DNA of 39,880 nt from the NCBI GenBank assembly GCA_005882045.1, contig VBHO01000028.1, positions 1-39,880 of the forward strand, written 5' to 3'. Of the stretch, positions 9,780 to 18,416 are shown piece by piece (position 1 is the first letter of the stretch; each line of letters opens with the position of its first letter). The stretch is from Chloroflexota bacterium (lineage in GTDB: Bacteria; Chloroflexota; Dormibacteria; CF-121). The notes under the pieces were generated by a model. The model saw nothing but the letters and a program-made list of their open reading frames with translations, was not told the origin of the DNA and ran no database searches. The position numbers were made by a program, and so were the translations under genes.

Positions 9780-9785
9780 TATGAT
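9780..9785 (+). promoter_or_regulatory. Possible -10 box for plsY-panE
   Basis: TATGAT, followed after a short leader by a weak GAGG (9797-9800) nine bases before the plsY ATG. No convincing -35 is visible. Unlike most transcription-unit starts in this window, this looks like a conventional leadered one. Confidence 0.4.
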
Positions 9786-9809
9786 GGAGGCGTCTCGAGG
9801 ACACCCCCC

Positions 9810-10433
9810 ATGCTGAACGTCCTATTGCTGGTGGCCTTCGGCTATTTACTCGGCTCTGTCCCTTCTGGCTGGCTGGTGATGAAGGTGTACCGAAACCAGG
9901 ACCTGCGGAAGCTGGGCAGCGGCAACATTGGCGCGGCAAACGTCTTCCGCGCCGGCGGTGCTGGGGCATTCGCCCTTACCCTCATCGCCGACGGCCTCAA
10001 GGGGTTCATCCCGGTCATGCTGGGGATCGCGTTCGGCCTTGGGGGCAACGAGCTCGCCCTGGGGGCGATCGGCCTGGCCGCGGTCGCCGGCCACACCTGG
10101 CCGCTCTACCTCGGCTTTCACGGCGGCAAGGGCGTCGCCACCTCCGGCGGTGTGCTCCTGGCGCTGGCACCCGTCGCGATCGTGCTGGCCGGCCTGACGT
10201 GGTTCCTCGTCATCCGCATCACGAAGGTTGCCTCTGTCGCCTCGTTGAGCGCGGTCGCGGTTGGCTTCATCAGCCTCATCGTCCTCCACCTCATCGGCTG
10301 GCAAGCCTGGCGTCCGGTGGGATGGTCCGTGGTGGTGCTCGGAGTCGCGCTGGCAGCGTTGATCCTCTACCGGCACCGGATCAACATCGAGCGGCTCGCC
10401 ACGGGTAGAGAACTGAAGATCACGGCAAACTGA
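9810..10433 (+). CDS. plsY: Glycerol-3-phosphate acyltransferase (acyl-phosphate dependent)
   Basis: 207-residue integral membrane protein of the expected PlsY length, transferring an acyl group from acyl-phosphate to sn-glycerol-3-phosphate, the first step of phospholipid synthesis. It shows the three conserved loops: GSVPSGWLVMK near the N-terminus, LGSGNIGAANVFRAGG (about 35-50), and GHTWPLYLGFHGGKGVATS (about 95-113). About five to six hydrophobic segments are visible. The stop overlaps the panE start by one base (TGATG), so the two are translationally coupled although their pathways differ. Confidence 0.96.
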   Translation: MLNVLLLVAFGYLLGSVPSGWLVMKVYRNQDLRKLGSGNIGAANVFRAGGAGAFALTLIADGLKGFIPVMLGIAFGLGGNELALGAIGLAAVAGHTWPLYLGFHGGKGVATSGGVLLALAPVAIVLAGLTWFLVIRITKVASVASLSAVAVGFISLIVLHLIGWQAWRPVGWSVVVLGVALAALILYRHRINIERLATGRELKITAN

Positions 10434-11503
10434 TGCCGGAACGGCCCCCAGCCCCGCCGCCCCTGCGGCTCCTTTTTTTCGGCGCGGGCGCGGTCGGCTC
10501 GCTGCTGGGCGCGCGGCTGGCCCAGGCCGGCAGCGAAGTCACCCTCGTGGGACGCCAGCCCCACGTCGAAGCGGTCACCCGCGACGGCGTCCGGATGGTA
10601 ACAGCCGGGAAGGTCAGCAACCAATCGGTGCGGGCAGCGCGACCAACGATCGCCGAGGCCGGCGGTCCCTTCGACTACGTCTTCCTCACCGTCAAGGGCT
10701 ACGACACGCTGGACGCGGTTGAACAACTGCAACCGGTCCTACGCCCCGGCACCATCCTCGGCAGTTTTCAAAACGGCGTGGGCAACGAAGAAGCGATCGC
10801 GGCCGCGCTACCCGAGCAGGCGCTGCTGGCCGGCAGCCTGATGGTGCCCGTCAGCCTCGACGAGCCCGGCACCATCCAGCTGCATTCGCGTCGAGGCGGG
10901 GTGGGGCTCGCGCCGGTGTCGCCGGAGGTCAATGTCGCGCCACTGGTTCGCAAGTTGCATTCGGCGGGGTTCAAGGCCCGTCGCTATCCCGACTTCAGGG
11001 CGATGAAGTGGTCGAAACTCCTCTTCAACATCCTTGGCAATGCGCAAAGCGCGATTCTCGATTTGCCGCCAAGCCATGTCTTTGCCGACAGCGAGCTCTT
11101 CCGTTACGAACGGGCGGCGTTCCGCGAGGCCGTCGCGGTCATGGACCGCTTGCATATCAAGTTGGTCGCCCTTCCGGGCCTCCCGGCGCCCACCCTCCGG
11201 TGGGCGATGGGGCTTCCATCGCTGCTCGCCCAGATGATCCTCGAGCCGCGATTGGGGGGCGCGCGGGGCAACAAGATGCCCTCACTGTGGTGGGATTTGA
11301 GTCGCGGCAAGTCTCGGACGGAAGCAGCCTTCTTGAATGGCGCCGTGGTCGACGCCGGCCGCCGAGTCGACGTGCCAACGCCCGTCAACTCCGTGCTCTG
11401 GGCGATCCTCGAGAAATCCACCAAGGTCCCCGCGGAGTGGGAGCGGTACCGCCGCCAGCCGGACCGGCTGAAGGCCTTGCTTCGGACCGCGGTCCGGCTT
11501 TAG
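10433..11503 (+). CDS. panE: 2-dehydropantoate 2-reductase family protein (PanE/ApbA)
   Basis: 356 residues, slightly longer than the usual 300-310. The N-terminal Rossmann fold has GAGAVGSLLGARLAQAG binding NADPH. The C-terminal helical domain has AMKWSKLLFNILGNAQSAI, which includes the family's catalytic lysine and asparagines. Ketopantoate reductase makes pantoate for coenzyme A, but the family is broad and the C-terminus here is diverged, so another 2-oxoacid substrate is possible. ATG start overlaps the plsY stop. It ends convergently with the NCS1 permease, with 30 bases between the stop codons and no clear hairpin. Confidence 0.85.
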   Translation: MPERPPAPPPLRLLFFGAGAVGSLLGARLAQAGSEVTLVGRQPHVEAVTRDGVRMVTAGKVSNQSVRAARPTIAEAGGPFDYVFLTVKGYDTLDAVEQLQPVLRPGTILGSFQNGVGNEEAIAAALPEQALLAGSLMVPVSLDEPGTIQLHSRRGGVGLAPVSPEVNVAPLVRKLHSAGFKARRYPDFRAMKWSKLLFNILGNAQSAILDLPPSHVFADSELFRYERAAFREAVAVMDRLHIKLVALPGLPAPTLRWAMGLPSLLAQMILEPRLGGARGNKMPSLWWDLSRGKSRTEAAFLNGAVVDAGRRVDVPTPVNSVLWAILEKSTKVPAEWERYRRQPDRLKALLRTAVRL

Positions 11504-11533
11504 CCTTCAGCCGCTGTTCGTTGTCCTGCTAGA

Positions 11534-13000
11534 TCAGACCCTGGCCGGTGCCGGCGCCTGGGCTGGCCGCTTGGTGACCTGGTAGAGCACGAGGTAGACG
11601 ACGGTCGCCACGATCGCGCCCGCGAAGAAGCTCAGGTCGCCGAACTGCGGGTAATTCTTTGGCACGATGCCCAGCGGGATGGGATCCCCCTGGTCCCAGA
11701 AGGGGATGGTGGCAACGATCCCGGCCAGCATGGCGACAAACCCCTTCCAGTTTGCCCAGCCCATGTCGTAGAAGACCCGTTCCGGGTACTGGCCGCGATG
11801 CAGCACGAAGTCGGTGATGATCACCGCCAACCATGGCGTGATCCAGTAGGTGATGAGGAGCAGGAAGTTCTCGTATTTCGTTCCCGGCCCCACGTTGGCC
11901 TGCAGCGCCAAGCCGATGACGAGGCCGATGGCCCCGAAGACCAGGGCAGAAATCGCGCGCCGCTTCTCGAGCGGCAGCTTGATACCCAGGGTCAGGAAGG
12001 CCATCGAGCCGGAGTAGATGTTCAAAACGTTGGCGGCAACGGCGCCGATTGCGATCCCAAGGAGGACCAAGACCTGGAGCCAGGTCGGAAGCGGATTGGT
12101 GAATTGCTCGGTCGGGTTCGCCCCCAGCTTCGAGATGGTCGCAGCGGCGGCGCCGGCGATTTCCAGGACCGCGCAGGAGACGAAGACCCCGAGCCCGGCC
12201 GCGAGGCCAACCCTCAAGGAGCTCGAGTTGCGCGGCAGGTACCGGCTGTAGTCCGAGGCGAACGGATTCCAGCCGATCGCGTAGCCGAAGGAGATGAAGA
12301 CCGCCAGGATGAAGGCCCCCGACGGCCCGCCGAAGGCGACCGGCGCGCCGGCATTGAAGCCAACGCCGAAGTGCGCCTGAGTCAAGATGATGATGGTCGC
12401 CAGCCCGAAGACGGCCGTCAGGTAGGGGAAGATGATCCGCTCGAACGAGTGAATCATGTTGTGACCGATGAAAGCCACGATGACCTGGGCGACGACCACA
12501 ATCACGAAGGCAACCCGGAAATCGAGCGCGGCCGTGTGGTTACTTATCACCGACGTCAGGGTAACGAGGGCAAAGGTGCCACTGACGCTGTTGACGATGA
12601 ACCAACCGAAGCTCGCCGTCAGCCAGCTGAGCCCCGCGGGCAGGAAGTTCCCGAAGAAACCGAACGCAGCGCGGCCTTCAACCATCTGCGGCACGCCGAA
12701 CCGCGGGCCCATCGACGAAAGGATGGCATGAGTGATCGAGCCAAGTAGGCTTCCCAGAATGACGCCGAAGACGGTCGGCCAGAATCCGCCGCCGAACACG
12801 GCGATCGGAAGAACGCCGACGAAGACGGTCGCGAATTCCATGTTCGGCGACATCCAGGTCCAGAACAGCCGGATCGGACTCCCATGCCGCTCCCGATCCG
12901 AGATGTACTCGATGCCTCCCGGCTCGATGGCGGTAACTTTCGAGCCGTACTCCCCCTCCCGGACGGGTACCTGCGAATCGATGTCAGTGGTTGTGGCCAC
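11534..13000 (-). CDS. NCS1-family nucleobase permease (cytosine/purine type)
   Basis: 488 residues with about twelve hydrophobic segments, the topology and length of NCS1 transporters (CodB, allantoin and hydantoin permeases). N-terminal landmarks include WMSPNMEFATVFVGVLPI, and the segment FASDYSRYLPRNSSSLRVGL is typical of the family. Substrate is inferred from its position: it is divergent from a cytosine deaminase, so cytosine import is most likely. GTG start at 13000 with a Shine-Dalgarno GGGGAGAG and an identifiable -35/-10 pair upstream, a leadered arrangement in contrast to the leaderless codA. Confidence 0.9.
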   Translation of the reverse strand: MATTTDIDSQVPVREGEYGSKVTAIEPGGIEYISDRERHGSPIRLFWTWMSPNMEFATVFVGVLPIAVFGGGFWPTVFGVILGSLLGSITHAILSSMGPRFGVPQMVEGRAAFGFFGNFLPAGLSWLTASFGWFIVNSVSGTFALVTLTSVISNHTAALDFRVAFVIVVVAQVIVAFIGHNMIHSFERIIFPYLTAVFGLATIIILTQAHFGVGFNAGAPVAFGGPSGAFILAVFISFGYAIGWNPFASDYSRYLPRNSSSLRVGLAAGLGVFVSCAVLEIAGAAAATISKLGANPTEQFTNPLPTWLQVLVLLGIAIGAVAANVLNIYSGSMAFLTLGIKLPLEKRRAISALVFGAIGLVIGLALQANVGPGTKYENFLLLITYWITPWLAVIITDFVLHRGQYPERVFYDMGWANWKGFVAMLAGIVATIPFWDQGDPIPLGIVPKNYPQFGDLSFFAGAIVATVVYLVLYQVTKRPAQAPAPARV

Positions 13001-13048
13001 AGTCTCTCCCCATTCCCCACGATTGCGCGGTTGCCAGCTTCGGGCTGA

Positions 13049-13077
13049 ATTTTAGGGTGTCCGCCACGCTCTGTCCA
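13049..13077 (-). promoter_or_regulatory. Sigma70-type promoter of the NCS1 permease
   Basis: On the minus strand, TGGACA (13077-13072), a 17-base spacer, then TAAAAT (13054-13049). This is close to the sigma70 consensus with optimal spacing. The predicted leader is about 40 bases and carries a GGGGAG ribosome binding site before the GTG at 13000. Confidence 0.7.
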
Positions 13078-13088
13078 GCGCGACGATT

Positions 13089-13094
13089 TACACT
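13089..13094 (+). promoter_or_regulatory. Leaderless -10 box of codA
   Basis: TACACT, then six bases, then GTG at 13101. No Shine-Dalgarno sequence lies upstream. It is back to back with the divergent permease promoter at 13049-13077. Confidence 0.6.
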
Positions 13095-13100
13095 TCGACC

Positions 13101-14387
13101 GTGCTCGATCTGCTGATCACCAACGCCCGCCTGCCTCGGGCGGCTGCCCTGGCGAGCGTCGCCATCCAGGGCGACAGGATTGTCGCCTCACCCAGCGGCG
13201 CCCAGCCGCCTGCCGCCGGCCAGGTGATCGACGCCCGCGGCAACCTGCTGACACCCGCCCTGGTCGAGCCGCACATCCACCTCGACGCCGTGCTCACCGT
13301 CGGGCAGCCGCGCCAGAACCTCAGCGGGTCGCTGTTCGAAGGCATCGCGATCTGGGGCGAGCGCGTCAAGGACCTGACGGTCGAGGACGTAAAGCGTCGC
13401 GTGTCGCGCGTCTTGCGCTGGCAGGTCGCGAACGGCGTCCTGTTCGTGCGCAGTCACGTCGATGTTTGCGATCCGAAGCTCACGGCGCTCCGAGCCCTAG
13501 TTGAGTTGAAGCAGGAATTCGCGGACCAGATCACCCTCCAGCTGGTGGCCTTTCCGCAGCAAGGCATCCAGTCTTTTCCCGATGGCGAGCGCCTGATGCG
13601 GCAGGCGGTGGAGCTGGGCGCCGACGTGGTGGGCGGCATTCCCCATTTCGAGCTGACGCGGGAGTACGGCGAGCAGTCGGTGAAGTTTGCCGTCGCGCTC
13701 GCGCACGAGTTCGGCAAGCAGGTCGACATCCATTGCGACGAGACCGACGACGATCACTCGCGCTTCCTCGAGGTGTTGGCCGCGGAGACGATCCGGTTGA
13801 ACATGCAGGGGCGGGTCACGGCGAGCCACACGACGGCGATGCACTCCTACAACAACGCTTACGCCGGCCGGTTGATCGTCAACGTCAAGCGGGCCGGCCT
13901 GAACATGGTCACCAATCCGCTGGATAACGCCACGCTGCAGGGTCGCTTCGATCACTACCCCATCCGCCGCGGCCATACCCGCATCAAGGAGCTGCTGGCG
14001 GCCGGCGTCAACGTCTGTCTCGGACATGACTCGGTGATGGACCCCTGGTATCCGCTCGGGAAAGCCGATCCCCTCCAGGCTGCTTTCGTGCTGGTGCACT
14101 ACGGCCAGATGTCGGGCTACGAAGAGATCCGGACGCTGGTCGACATGATCACCGTCAACGGCGCCCGGGCCCTTGGGCTGACCGACTATGGATTGGACCC
14201 CGGCTGCCGCGCCGACCTGGTCCTGTTCGACGCGCCAAGCGAAAGCGATGCCGTCCGGCTAATGGCCGCACGGCGCCTTGTCATCCGCGGTGGCAAGGTC
14301 GTGGCCCGTACGGAGCCCGCCCGGCACGTCGTCACCTGGAAGGGCCGCGAGGAGACCGTCGACTTCTACCGACCACCCTCTGGCTGA
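13101..14387 (+). CDS. codA: Cytosine deaminase (CodA-type amidohydrolase)
   Basis: 428 residues, like E. coli CodA (427). Metal and catalytic residues line up with a constant offset of three: H58 and H60 (HIHLD), H211 and E214 (HCDE), H243 (SHTTAM) and D310 (GHDSVMDPWYP), equivalent to H61, H63, H214, E217, H246 and D313 of E. coli. FPQQGI at 151-156 corresponds to the substrate-binding FPQEGI of CodA. It should deaminate cytosine to uracil in the cytoplasm. The divergent NCS1 permease makes an import-and-deaminate pair. GTG start chosen because TACACT lies exactly six bases upstream. Confidence 0.93.
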   Translation: MLDLLITNARLPRAAALASVAIQGDRIVASPSGAQPPAAGQVIDARGNLLTPALVEPHIHLDAVLTVGQPRQNLSGSLFEGIAIWGERVKDLTVEDVKRRVSRVLRWQVANGVLFVRSHVDVCDPKLTALRALVELKQEFADQITLQLVAFPQQGIQSFPDGERLMRQAVELGADVVGGIPHFELTREYGEQSVKFAVALAHEFGKQVDIHCDETDDDHSRFLEVLAAETIRLNMQGRVTASHTTAMHSYNNAYAGRLIVNVKRAGLNMVTNPLDNATLQGRFDHYPIRRGHTRIKELLAAGVNVCLGHDSVMDPWYPLGKADPLQAAFVLVHYGQMSGYEEIRTLVDMITVNGARALGLTDYGLDPGCRADLVLFDAPSESDAVRLMAARRLVIRGGKVVARTEPARHVVTWKGREETVDFYRPPSG

Positions 14388-14426
14388 GGCCGGCGAACCA
14401 TCACGGGAAATCGGTCGCCCGAGCGG

Positions 14427-15074
14427 GTGCGAGACGTGATCGACCGCCTGGTCCGAGATCGCACGGCCATCGCCCGATCCGACGGCAGCGTGCACCAGCT
14501 GTTCCCGGTCGCGATCATTCCCGACGAAGGTGTAGCACTACGCGACTGGGTGATCCGCGAAAGCGCGAGGCAGACCCTCGAAGTCGGCCTCGGCTATGGG
14601 ATCGCAGCGCTCTTCATTTGCGAAGGATTGCTCACCAACGGCGCGCCCGATGCGCACCACGTCGCCCTCGATCCAAACCAGGCAACACGGTTCGCGAATT
14701 GCGGACTGCAGGTCCTCGACGAGGCGGGCCTGTCGCCGTTGATCGAGTTCCTCCCAACGCCGTCCGAGATCGCGCTGCCCCGATTTCTCGCGGAAGGTCG
14801 CCGCTTCGACCTCGCTTTCGTCGACGGGAACCACCGCTTCGATGGCGTTTTCCTCGACCTGATCTACCTCGGCCGCCTGGTGCGCCCCGCCGGCGTCATC
14901 GTGGTCGATGACTACCAGCTGCCCTCGATACTGCGGGCTGTCTCGTTTTGCACCAGTAATCTCAACTGGAGGGTCGAGGGTCAGTCCAGGGACGATCCAC
15001 GCCATCACTGGGTGGTTCTCCGAACGCCTCCAGCGCCAGTCGACAGTGGTTTCGACCACTTCGTCAAGTTCTAA
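14427..15074 (+). CDS. Class I SAM-dependent methyltransferase, substrate unknown
   Basis: 215 residues. SAM-binding motif I is TLEVGLGYGIAAL (about 50-62). An acidic motif HVALDPNQ follows, then FDLAFVDGNHRFDGVFLDL and VIVVDDYQLPS, typical of the methyltransf_24 group (O-methyltransferase-like). Target unknown. It lies 39 bases after codA on the same strand and may be co-transcribed. The start is uncertain: GTG at 14427 is the first in-frame option and GTG at 14436 is an alternative; neither has a clear ribosome binding site or TANNNT box. Confidence 0.82.
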   Translation: MRDVIDRLVRDRTAIARSDGSVHQLFPVAIIPDEGVALRDWVIRESARQTLEVGLGYGIAALFICEGLLTNGAPDAHHVALDPNQATRFANCGLQVLDEAGLSPLIEFLPTPSEIALPRFLAEGRRFDLAFVDGNHRFDGVFLDLIYLGRLVRPAGVIVVDDYQLPSILRAVSFCTSNLNWRVEGQSRDDPRHHWVVLRTPPAPVDSGFDHFVKF

Positions 15075-15113
15075 AGCTGGTCCGCTGTTGCAGTTCTGAG
15101 GCTGCCCGCCGAG

Positions 15114-15140
15114 TTAATAAACCGACCGCCGGTATGTTAT
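15114..15140 (+). promoter_or_regulatory. Imperfect palindrome, likely TetR-family operator
   Basis: Perfect inner arms ACCG (15121-15124) and CGGT (15130-15133) surround a five-base spacer. Outward, most of the AT-rich flanks also match (TTAATAA against TGTTAT). The right arm overlaps the -10 box TATAGT of the adjacent regulator gene, so binding would block its transcription. Confidence 0.55.
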
Positions 15141-15143
15141 AGT
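15138..15143 (+). promoter_or_regulatory. Leaderless -10 box of the TetR gene
   Basis: TATAGT, then six bases, then the GTG at 15150, overlapping the right arm of the palindrome at 15114-15140. Confidence 0.65.
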
Positions 15144-15149
15144 TCTGGG

Positions 15150-15833
15150 GTGGCTCGGACCGTCAACGCGACTTTGCACACAGTCCGGCGGGACGCCTTT
15201 CTGGACGCGGCCCAGAGGCTGATTGAGGCTAAGGGCTACGAGGCCATGAGCATCCAGGACGTCCTCGACGCCCTGGAGGTGTCCAAGGGAGCCTTCTACC
15301 ACTACTTCGACTCGAAGCAGGCGCTCCTGGAGGCCGTCGTTGACCGATTCGCCGAGGGCGCGATGGTCGCGATTGCGCCCATCCTTCGTGACCCCAGCCT
15401 GCCTGCACTCAGGAAGCTGGAACGCCTTTTCGCCGGGATCGCGGGCTGCAAGGCCGAGCGGAAGGAGCTCGTGCTGGCGATCATCGAGGTCTGGAACTCG
15501 GACAGCAACGCGATCGTTCGCGAGAAGCTGCGGCGGATGACCGTCGGCCTTCTGGTCCCTTTGCTGTCGAGCGTCATCGGGCAGGGAGTGGACGAGGGCG
15601 TGATCCGGGTCGCGTCCGCCGACGAGACTGCGACTGTCCTGGTCTCCCTGATGCTTGGTGCCCAGGAACAGGCGACGCATCTCTTCATCGCCCGCCAGGC
15701 GAACACCATCCCATACGAAGTGGTGGAGCGAACCTTTGCAGGATTCACCGAGGCGTTCGAGCGAATCCTCGGGGTGGCGAAGGGATCGCTGACACTCCAG
15801 GATTCGGCGACGCTTCATTTCTGGTTTGGATAA
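15150..15833 (+). CDS. TetR/AcrR-family transcriptional regulator
   Basis: 227 residues, typical TetR length. The N-terminal helix-turn-helix reads ALEVSKGAFYHYFDSKQALL (about 45-64), the hallmark of the family. The C-terminal ligand domain is helical and diverged. GTG start six bases after TATAGT. A palindrome overlaps that promoter, implying autorepression, and the same transcript probably continues into the ABC exporter genes (13-base gap). The ligand is presumably a substrate of the exporter; this is inference from gene order. Confidence 0.94.
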   Translation: MARTVNATLHTVRRDAFLDAAQRLIEAKGYEAMSIQDVLDALEVSKGAFYHYFDSKQALLEAVVDRFAEGAMVAIAPILRDPSLPALRKLERLFAGIAGCKAERKELVLAIIEVWNSDSNAIVREKLRRMTVGLLVPLLSSVIGQGVDEGVIRVASADETATVLVSLMLGAQEQATHLFIARQANTIPYEVVERTFAGFTEAFERILGVAKGSLTLQDSATLHFWFG

Positions 15834-15846
15834 AAGGGGGATCACG

Positions 15847-16773
15847 ATGACGGCCATGATCGAAGTCGAAAGTCTTACCAAGAGCTACGGCAGCAAGCGC
15901 GGCATCGCCGACGTCTCCTTTCGTGTCGAGGAGGGCGACGTCTTCGGCTTCCTCGGACCCAACGGCGCGGGCAAGACGACGACGATCCGGCTCCTGATGG
16001 CACTGCTGCACGCCGACGCCGGCTCAGCGCGAATCGCGGGGCTCGATTGCTGGAAGCAATCTTTGGAGATCAAACGCCTCATCGGCTATATGCCAGGAGA
16101 GCCCGCGCTCGATCCCGACCTGACTGGCGGGCAGATCCTCGAATACTTCGCGCACCTGCGCGGTGGCGTGGATCAGGCCTATCTCAAGCAGCTTGTCGAA
16201 CGTTTCGAGCTGGACACTAGCCGAAAATTCCGACAGTACTCGACCGGCAACAAGCGCAAGGTCGTGCTGATCCAGGCTTTTATGCACCGACCGCGCCTCC
16301 TTGTTCTTGACGAGCCGACCAGCGGTCTTGATCCGCTGAACCAGCAGGAATTCGACCGCATGGTTAAGGACGCCCGCGATGAGGGGCGGACCGTCTTTCT
16401 GTCGTCGCACGTCTTGAGCGAGGTCGAGAAGACCTGCAATCGCGTCGGCATTATCCGCGACGGGACCCTCGTGCGGATCGGCGACGTCGCCGAGGTCAAG
16501 GCGATCAAGCGCTACGAGATCACGATCACGTTCGCGAATGTTGTTCCGGCCGACAGCTTCAAGAGCCTGGATGGCGTGCTGGAGGTGGAGGCACTCAACC
16601 ACGGACAGGGGGTGCGGCTGACGATGCAGGGGCCCGCGGATGCGGTGATCAAGGCCGCGGCACGCCATCCTGTCGTCTCGCTCACCAGCTATGAGCCGAG
16701 TCTCGAGGACATCTTTCTTCGTTACTACGAGGGCGACGGACCCCGTGCCGCCGAGGCTCACCATGTCGCTTAG
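15847..16773 (+). CDS. ABC exporter ATP-binding subunit
   Basis: 308 residues from the ATG at 15847, which has a GGGGG ribosome binding site seven bases upstream. Walker A is GPNGAGKTT (37-45), the signature loop is YSTGNKRKV, a modified LSGGQ, and Walker B is LLVLDEPTSGLD. The 80-residue C-terminal extension is usual for ABC-2 drug or lipid exporters. Cytoplasmic, pairing with the membrane subunit whose gene overlaps it by 11 bases. Confidence 0.94.
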   Translation: MTAMIEVESLTKSYGSKRGIADVSFRVEEGDVFGFLGPNGAGKTTTIRLLMALLHADAGSARIAGLDCWKQSLEIKRLIGYMPGEPALDPDLTGGQILEYFAHLRGGVDQAYLKQLVERFELDTSRKFRQYSTGNKRKVVLIQAFMHRPRLLVLDEPTSGLDPLNQQEFDRMVKDARDEGRTVFLSSHVLSEVEKTCNRVGIIRDGTLVRIGDVAEVKAIKRYEITITFANVVPADSFKSLDGVLEVEALNHGQGVRLTMQGPADAVIKAAARHPVVSLTSYEPSLEDIFLRYYEGDGPRAAEAHHVA

Positions 16774-18406
16774 TAGCGTCTTCCTCAAGACCCTTCGCGA
16801 CTATCGCATCCCGATCCTCGGCTGGGGCATCGGCATGGGGCTGGTGGTGGTTTCACCGATGGCGAGCGTGGCTACGCTGGTCACCACGCCGGAGGCCCGG
16901 GCGCAACTGGCCAGCCTGGCCGCCACTTTCGCGTGGAACGCCGACCCGGTGGCCGTCACGACGATCGGAGGCTACGCGACGTTCAAGATCGGCGTCTTCA
17001 TTTTCCTGATCGTCGTCTGGCCAATTTTGGCCGCCAGCCGCATGTTGCGCGGCGAGGAGGATCGCGGATCGCTCGACCTGCTGCTCTCGCTTCCCCGCCC
17101 CAGGTTGCGCGTGGCGCTGGAGAAGCTGGCGGCGATGTGGACGGCGCTGCTCGCGATGGGCCTGCTGATCGGGCTGATCGTGTTCGCCGGCGGACGGCAA
17201 TTCGGAGCCGACTTCGTGCTCGGCGACGCCCTTCTCTTTGGGCTTGACCTTGCGCTGATCTGCGCCGTCTTCGGCGGCCTCTCCTTGCTGATCTCACAGT
17301 TCACGCAGGAGCGCGGACCGGCCGCCGGGGCAACCGCGGGGCTCCTCTTGATCTTTATCGTCCTGGATATGGTCCACCGCATCGCGCCCAATAGCGAGTG
17401 GATCTCGCGCCTCTCGCCCATCTATTACTACAACTTGAGCAAGGCGCTGATCCCGAGTTACGGCGTGAATCCGGGGGCGATGCTGCTCCTGGCTGTCGCT
17501 GCCATCGGACTTGGCGGGATTGCGGTGTGGCTCTTTAACCGGCGGGACGTCGGAGGGACAGTTTCACTGCCGCGGTGGCTCCGGCTGCCCGAACGTCAGG
17601 CGAGTCGGGTGTTGCCGGTCGGAGATTGGTCGCTGCGGTCGGTTTATGCGCGCAGCCTGAGCAAGATCGCGATGCCCACCTTCTGGTGGACGCTCGGCAT
17701 CGCGGGCTTCGCCGGGTGGATGGTCTACGCCGTCCAGCTGCTGGAGACGAAGATGTCCACCTTGCTATCCGGGAATGCCGGCTTCACGCAACTGATAAAG
17801 AACATCGGCGGGGGCGACGCCAGCCTCAACGCCGGCTTATTGAGCGCGATGTTCGTCTTCCTGCCGCTCTTCCTGATGGCCTTCGCGGTCACCCAGGTGA
17901 TCGGTTGGGCTGCTGACGAGCAAGATGGCCGCCTCGAGCTGGTGCTCGCGACGCCGCAGCCGCGGCTTTCGGTCCTCCTTGGCCGCTTCGCTGCGCTGGC
18001 ATCGGCGACCATTGCCATCGCTGCGATCACGTTGCTCGTCTGCGCGGGGTCTGCGGCGGCCTCAGGCTTGCAGCTGAACGGCGGCAATCTCGCGGCAGCC
18101 ATCCTGGGCACAATCCCGCTCGGCCTGCTGGTCGCCGGCATCGGCTACCTGGCCTCAGGCTGGTTGCGCTCGGCGGCGGATACAGGCCTCTTGAGCTTTC
18201 TCCTGGCGTTCTGGTTCTTCGTCAGTTTCATCGGACCTGAGCTCAATCTGCCGGACGTGACCCTCCGGCTGTCACCCTTTTACTACTACGGCTCGCCGCT
18301 CCTGAACGGGTTCCAGCTCGCGTCCATCCTGGGCATCATCGCCGTCGGCACCGTGGCGCTAGCCCTGGGCGCCGTGCGCTTCGTCCGCAAAGACATCGGC
18401 GTGTAG
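16763..18406 (+). CDS. ABC exporter membrane subunit, internally duplicated
   Basis: 547 residues from the ATG at 16763, inside the end of the ATPase gene. About twelve hydrophobic segments fall into two similar halves. Each half has an arginine-rich loop after its early helices (RGEEDRGSLDLLLSLPRPR and DEQDGRLELVLATPQPR) and ends in a matching motif (SPIYYYNLSKAL and SPFYYYGSPLL). This is the architecture of the TnrB/EfrB-like polyketide-antibiotic exporter group (COG3559 type). Together with the ATPase and TetR gene it forms a regulated efflux operon. Substrate unknown. Confidence 0.9.
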   Translation: MSLSSVFLKTLRDYRIPILGWGIGMGLVVVSPMASVATLVTTPEARAQLASLAATFAWNADPVAVTTIGGYATFKIGVFIFLIVVWPILAASRMLRGEEDRGSLDLLLSLPRPRLRVALEKLAAMWTALLAMGLLIGLIVFAGGRQFGADFVLGDALLFGLDLALICAVFGGLSLLISQFTQERGPAAGATAGLLLIFIVLDMVHRIAPNSEWISRLSPIYYYNLSKALIPSYGVNPGAMLLLAVAAIGLGGIAVWLFNRRDVGGTVSLPRWLRLPERQASRVLPVGDWSLRSVYARSLSKIAMPTFWWTLGIAGFAGWMVYAVQLLETKMSTLLSGNAGFTQLIKNIGGGDASLNAGLLSAMFVFLPLFLMAFAVTQVIGWAADEQDGRLELVLATPQPRLSVLLGRFAALASATIAIAAITLLVCAGSAAASGLQLNGGNLAAAILGTIPLGLLVAGIGYLASGWLRSAADTGLLSFLLAFWFFVSFIGPELNLPDVTLRLSPFYYYGSPLLNGFQLASILGIIAVGTVALALGAVRFVRKDIGV

Positions 18407-18416
18407 TTCGCCCGCC

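Noticed and set aside
11798-12748. 316-codon plus-strand frame opposite the NCS1 permease
   Set aside because: Shadow frame; highly charged Glu/Arg/Asp-rich sequence mirroring a hydrophobic protein.
16024-16788. Minus-strand frames opposite the ABC ATPase and other genes
   Set aside because: They mirror genes with clear Walker motifs and carry no protein signatures.
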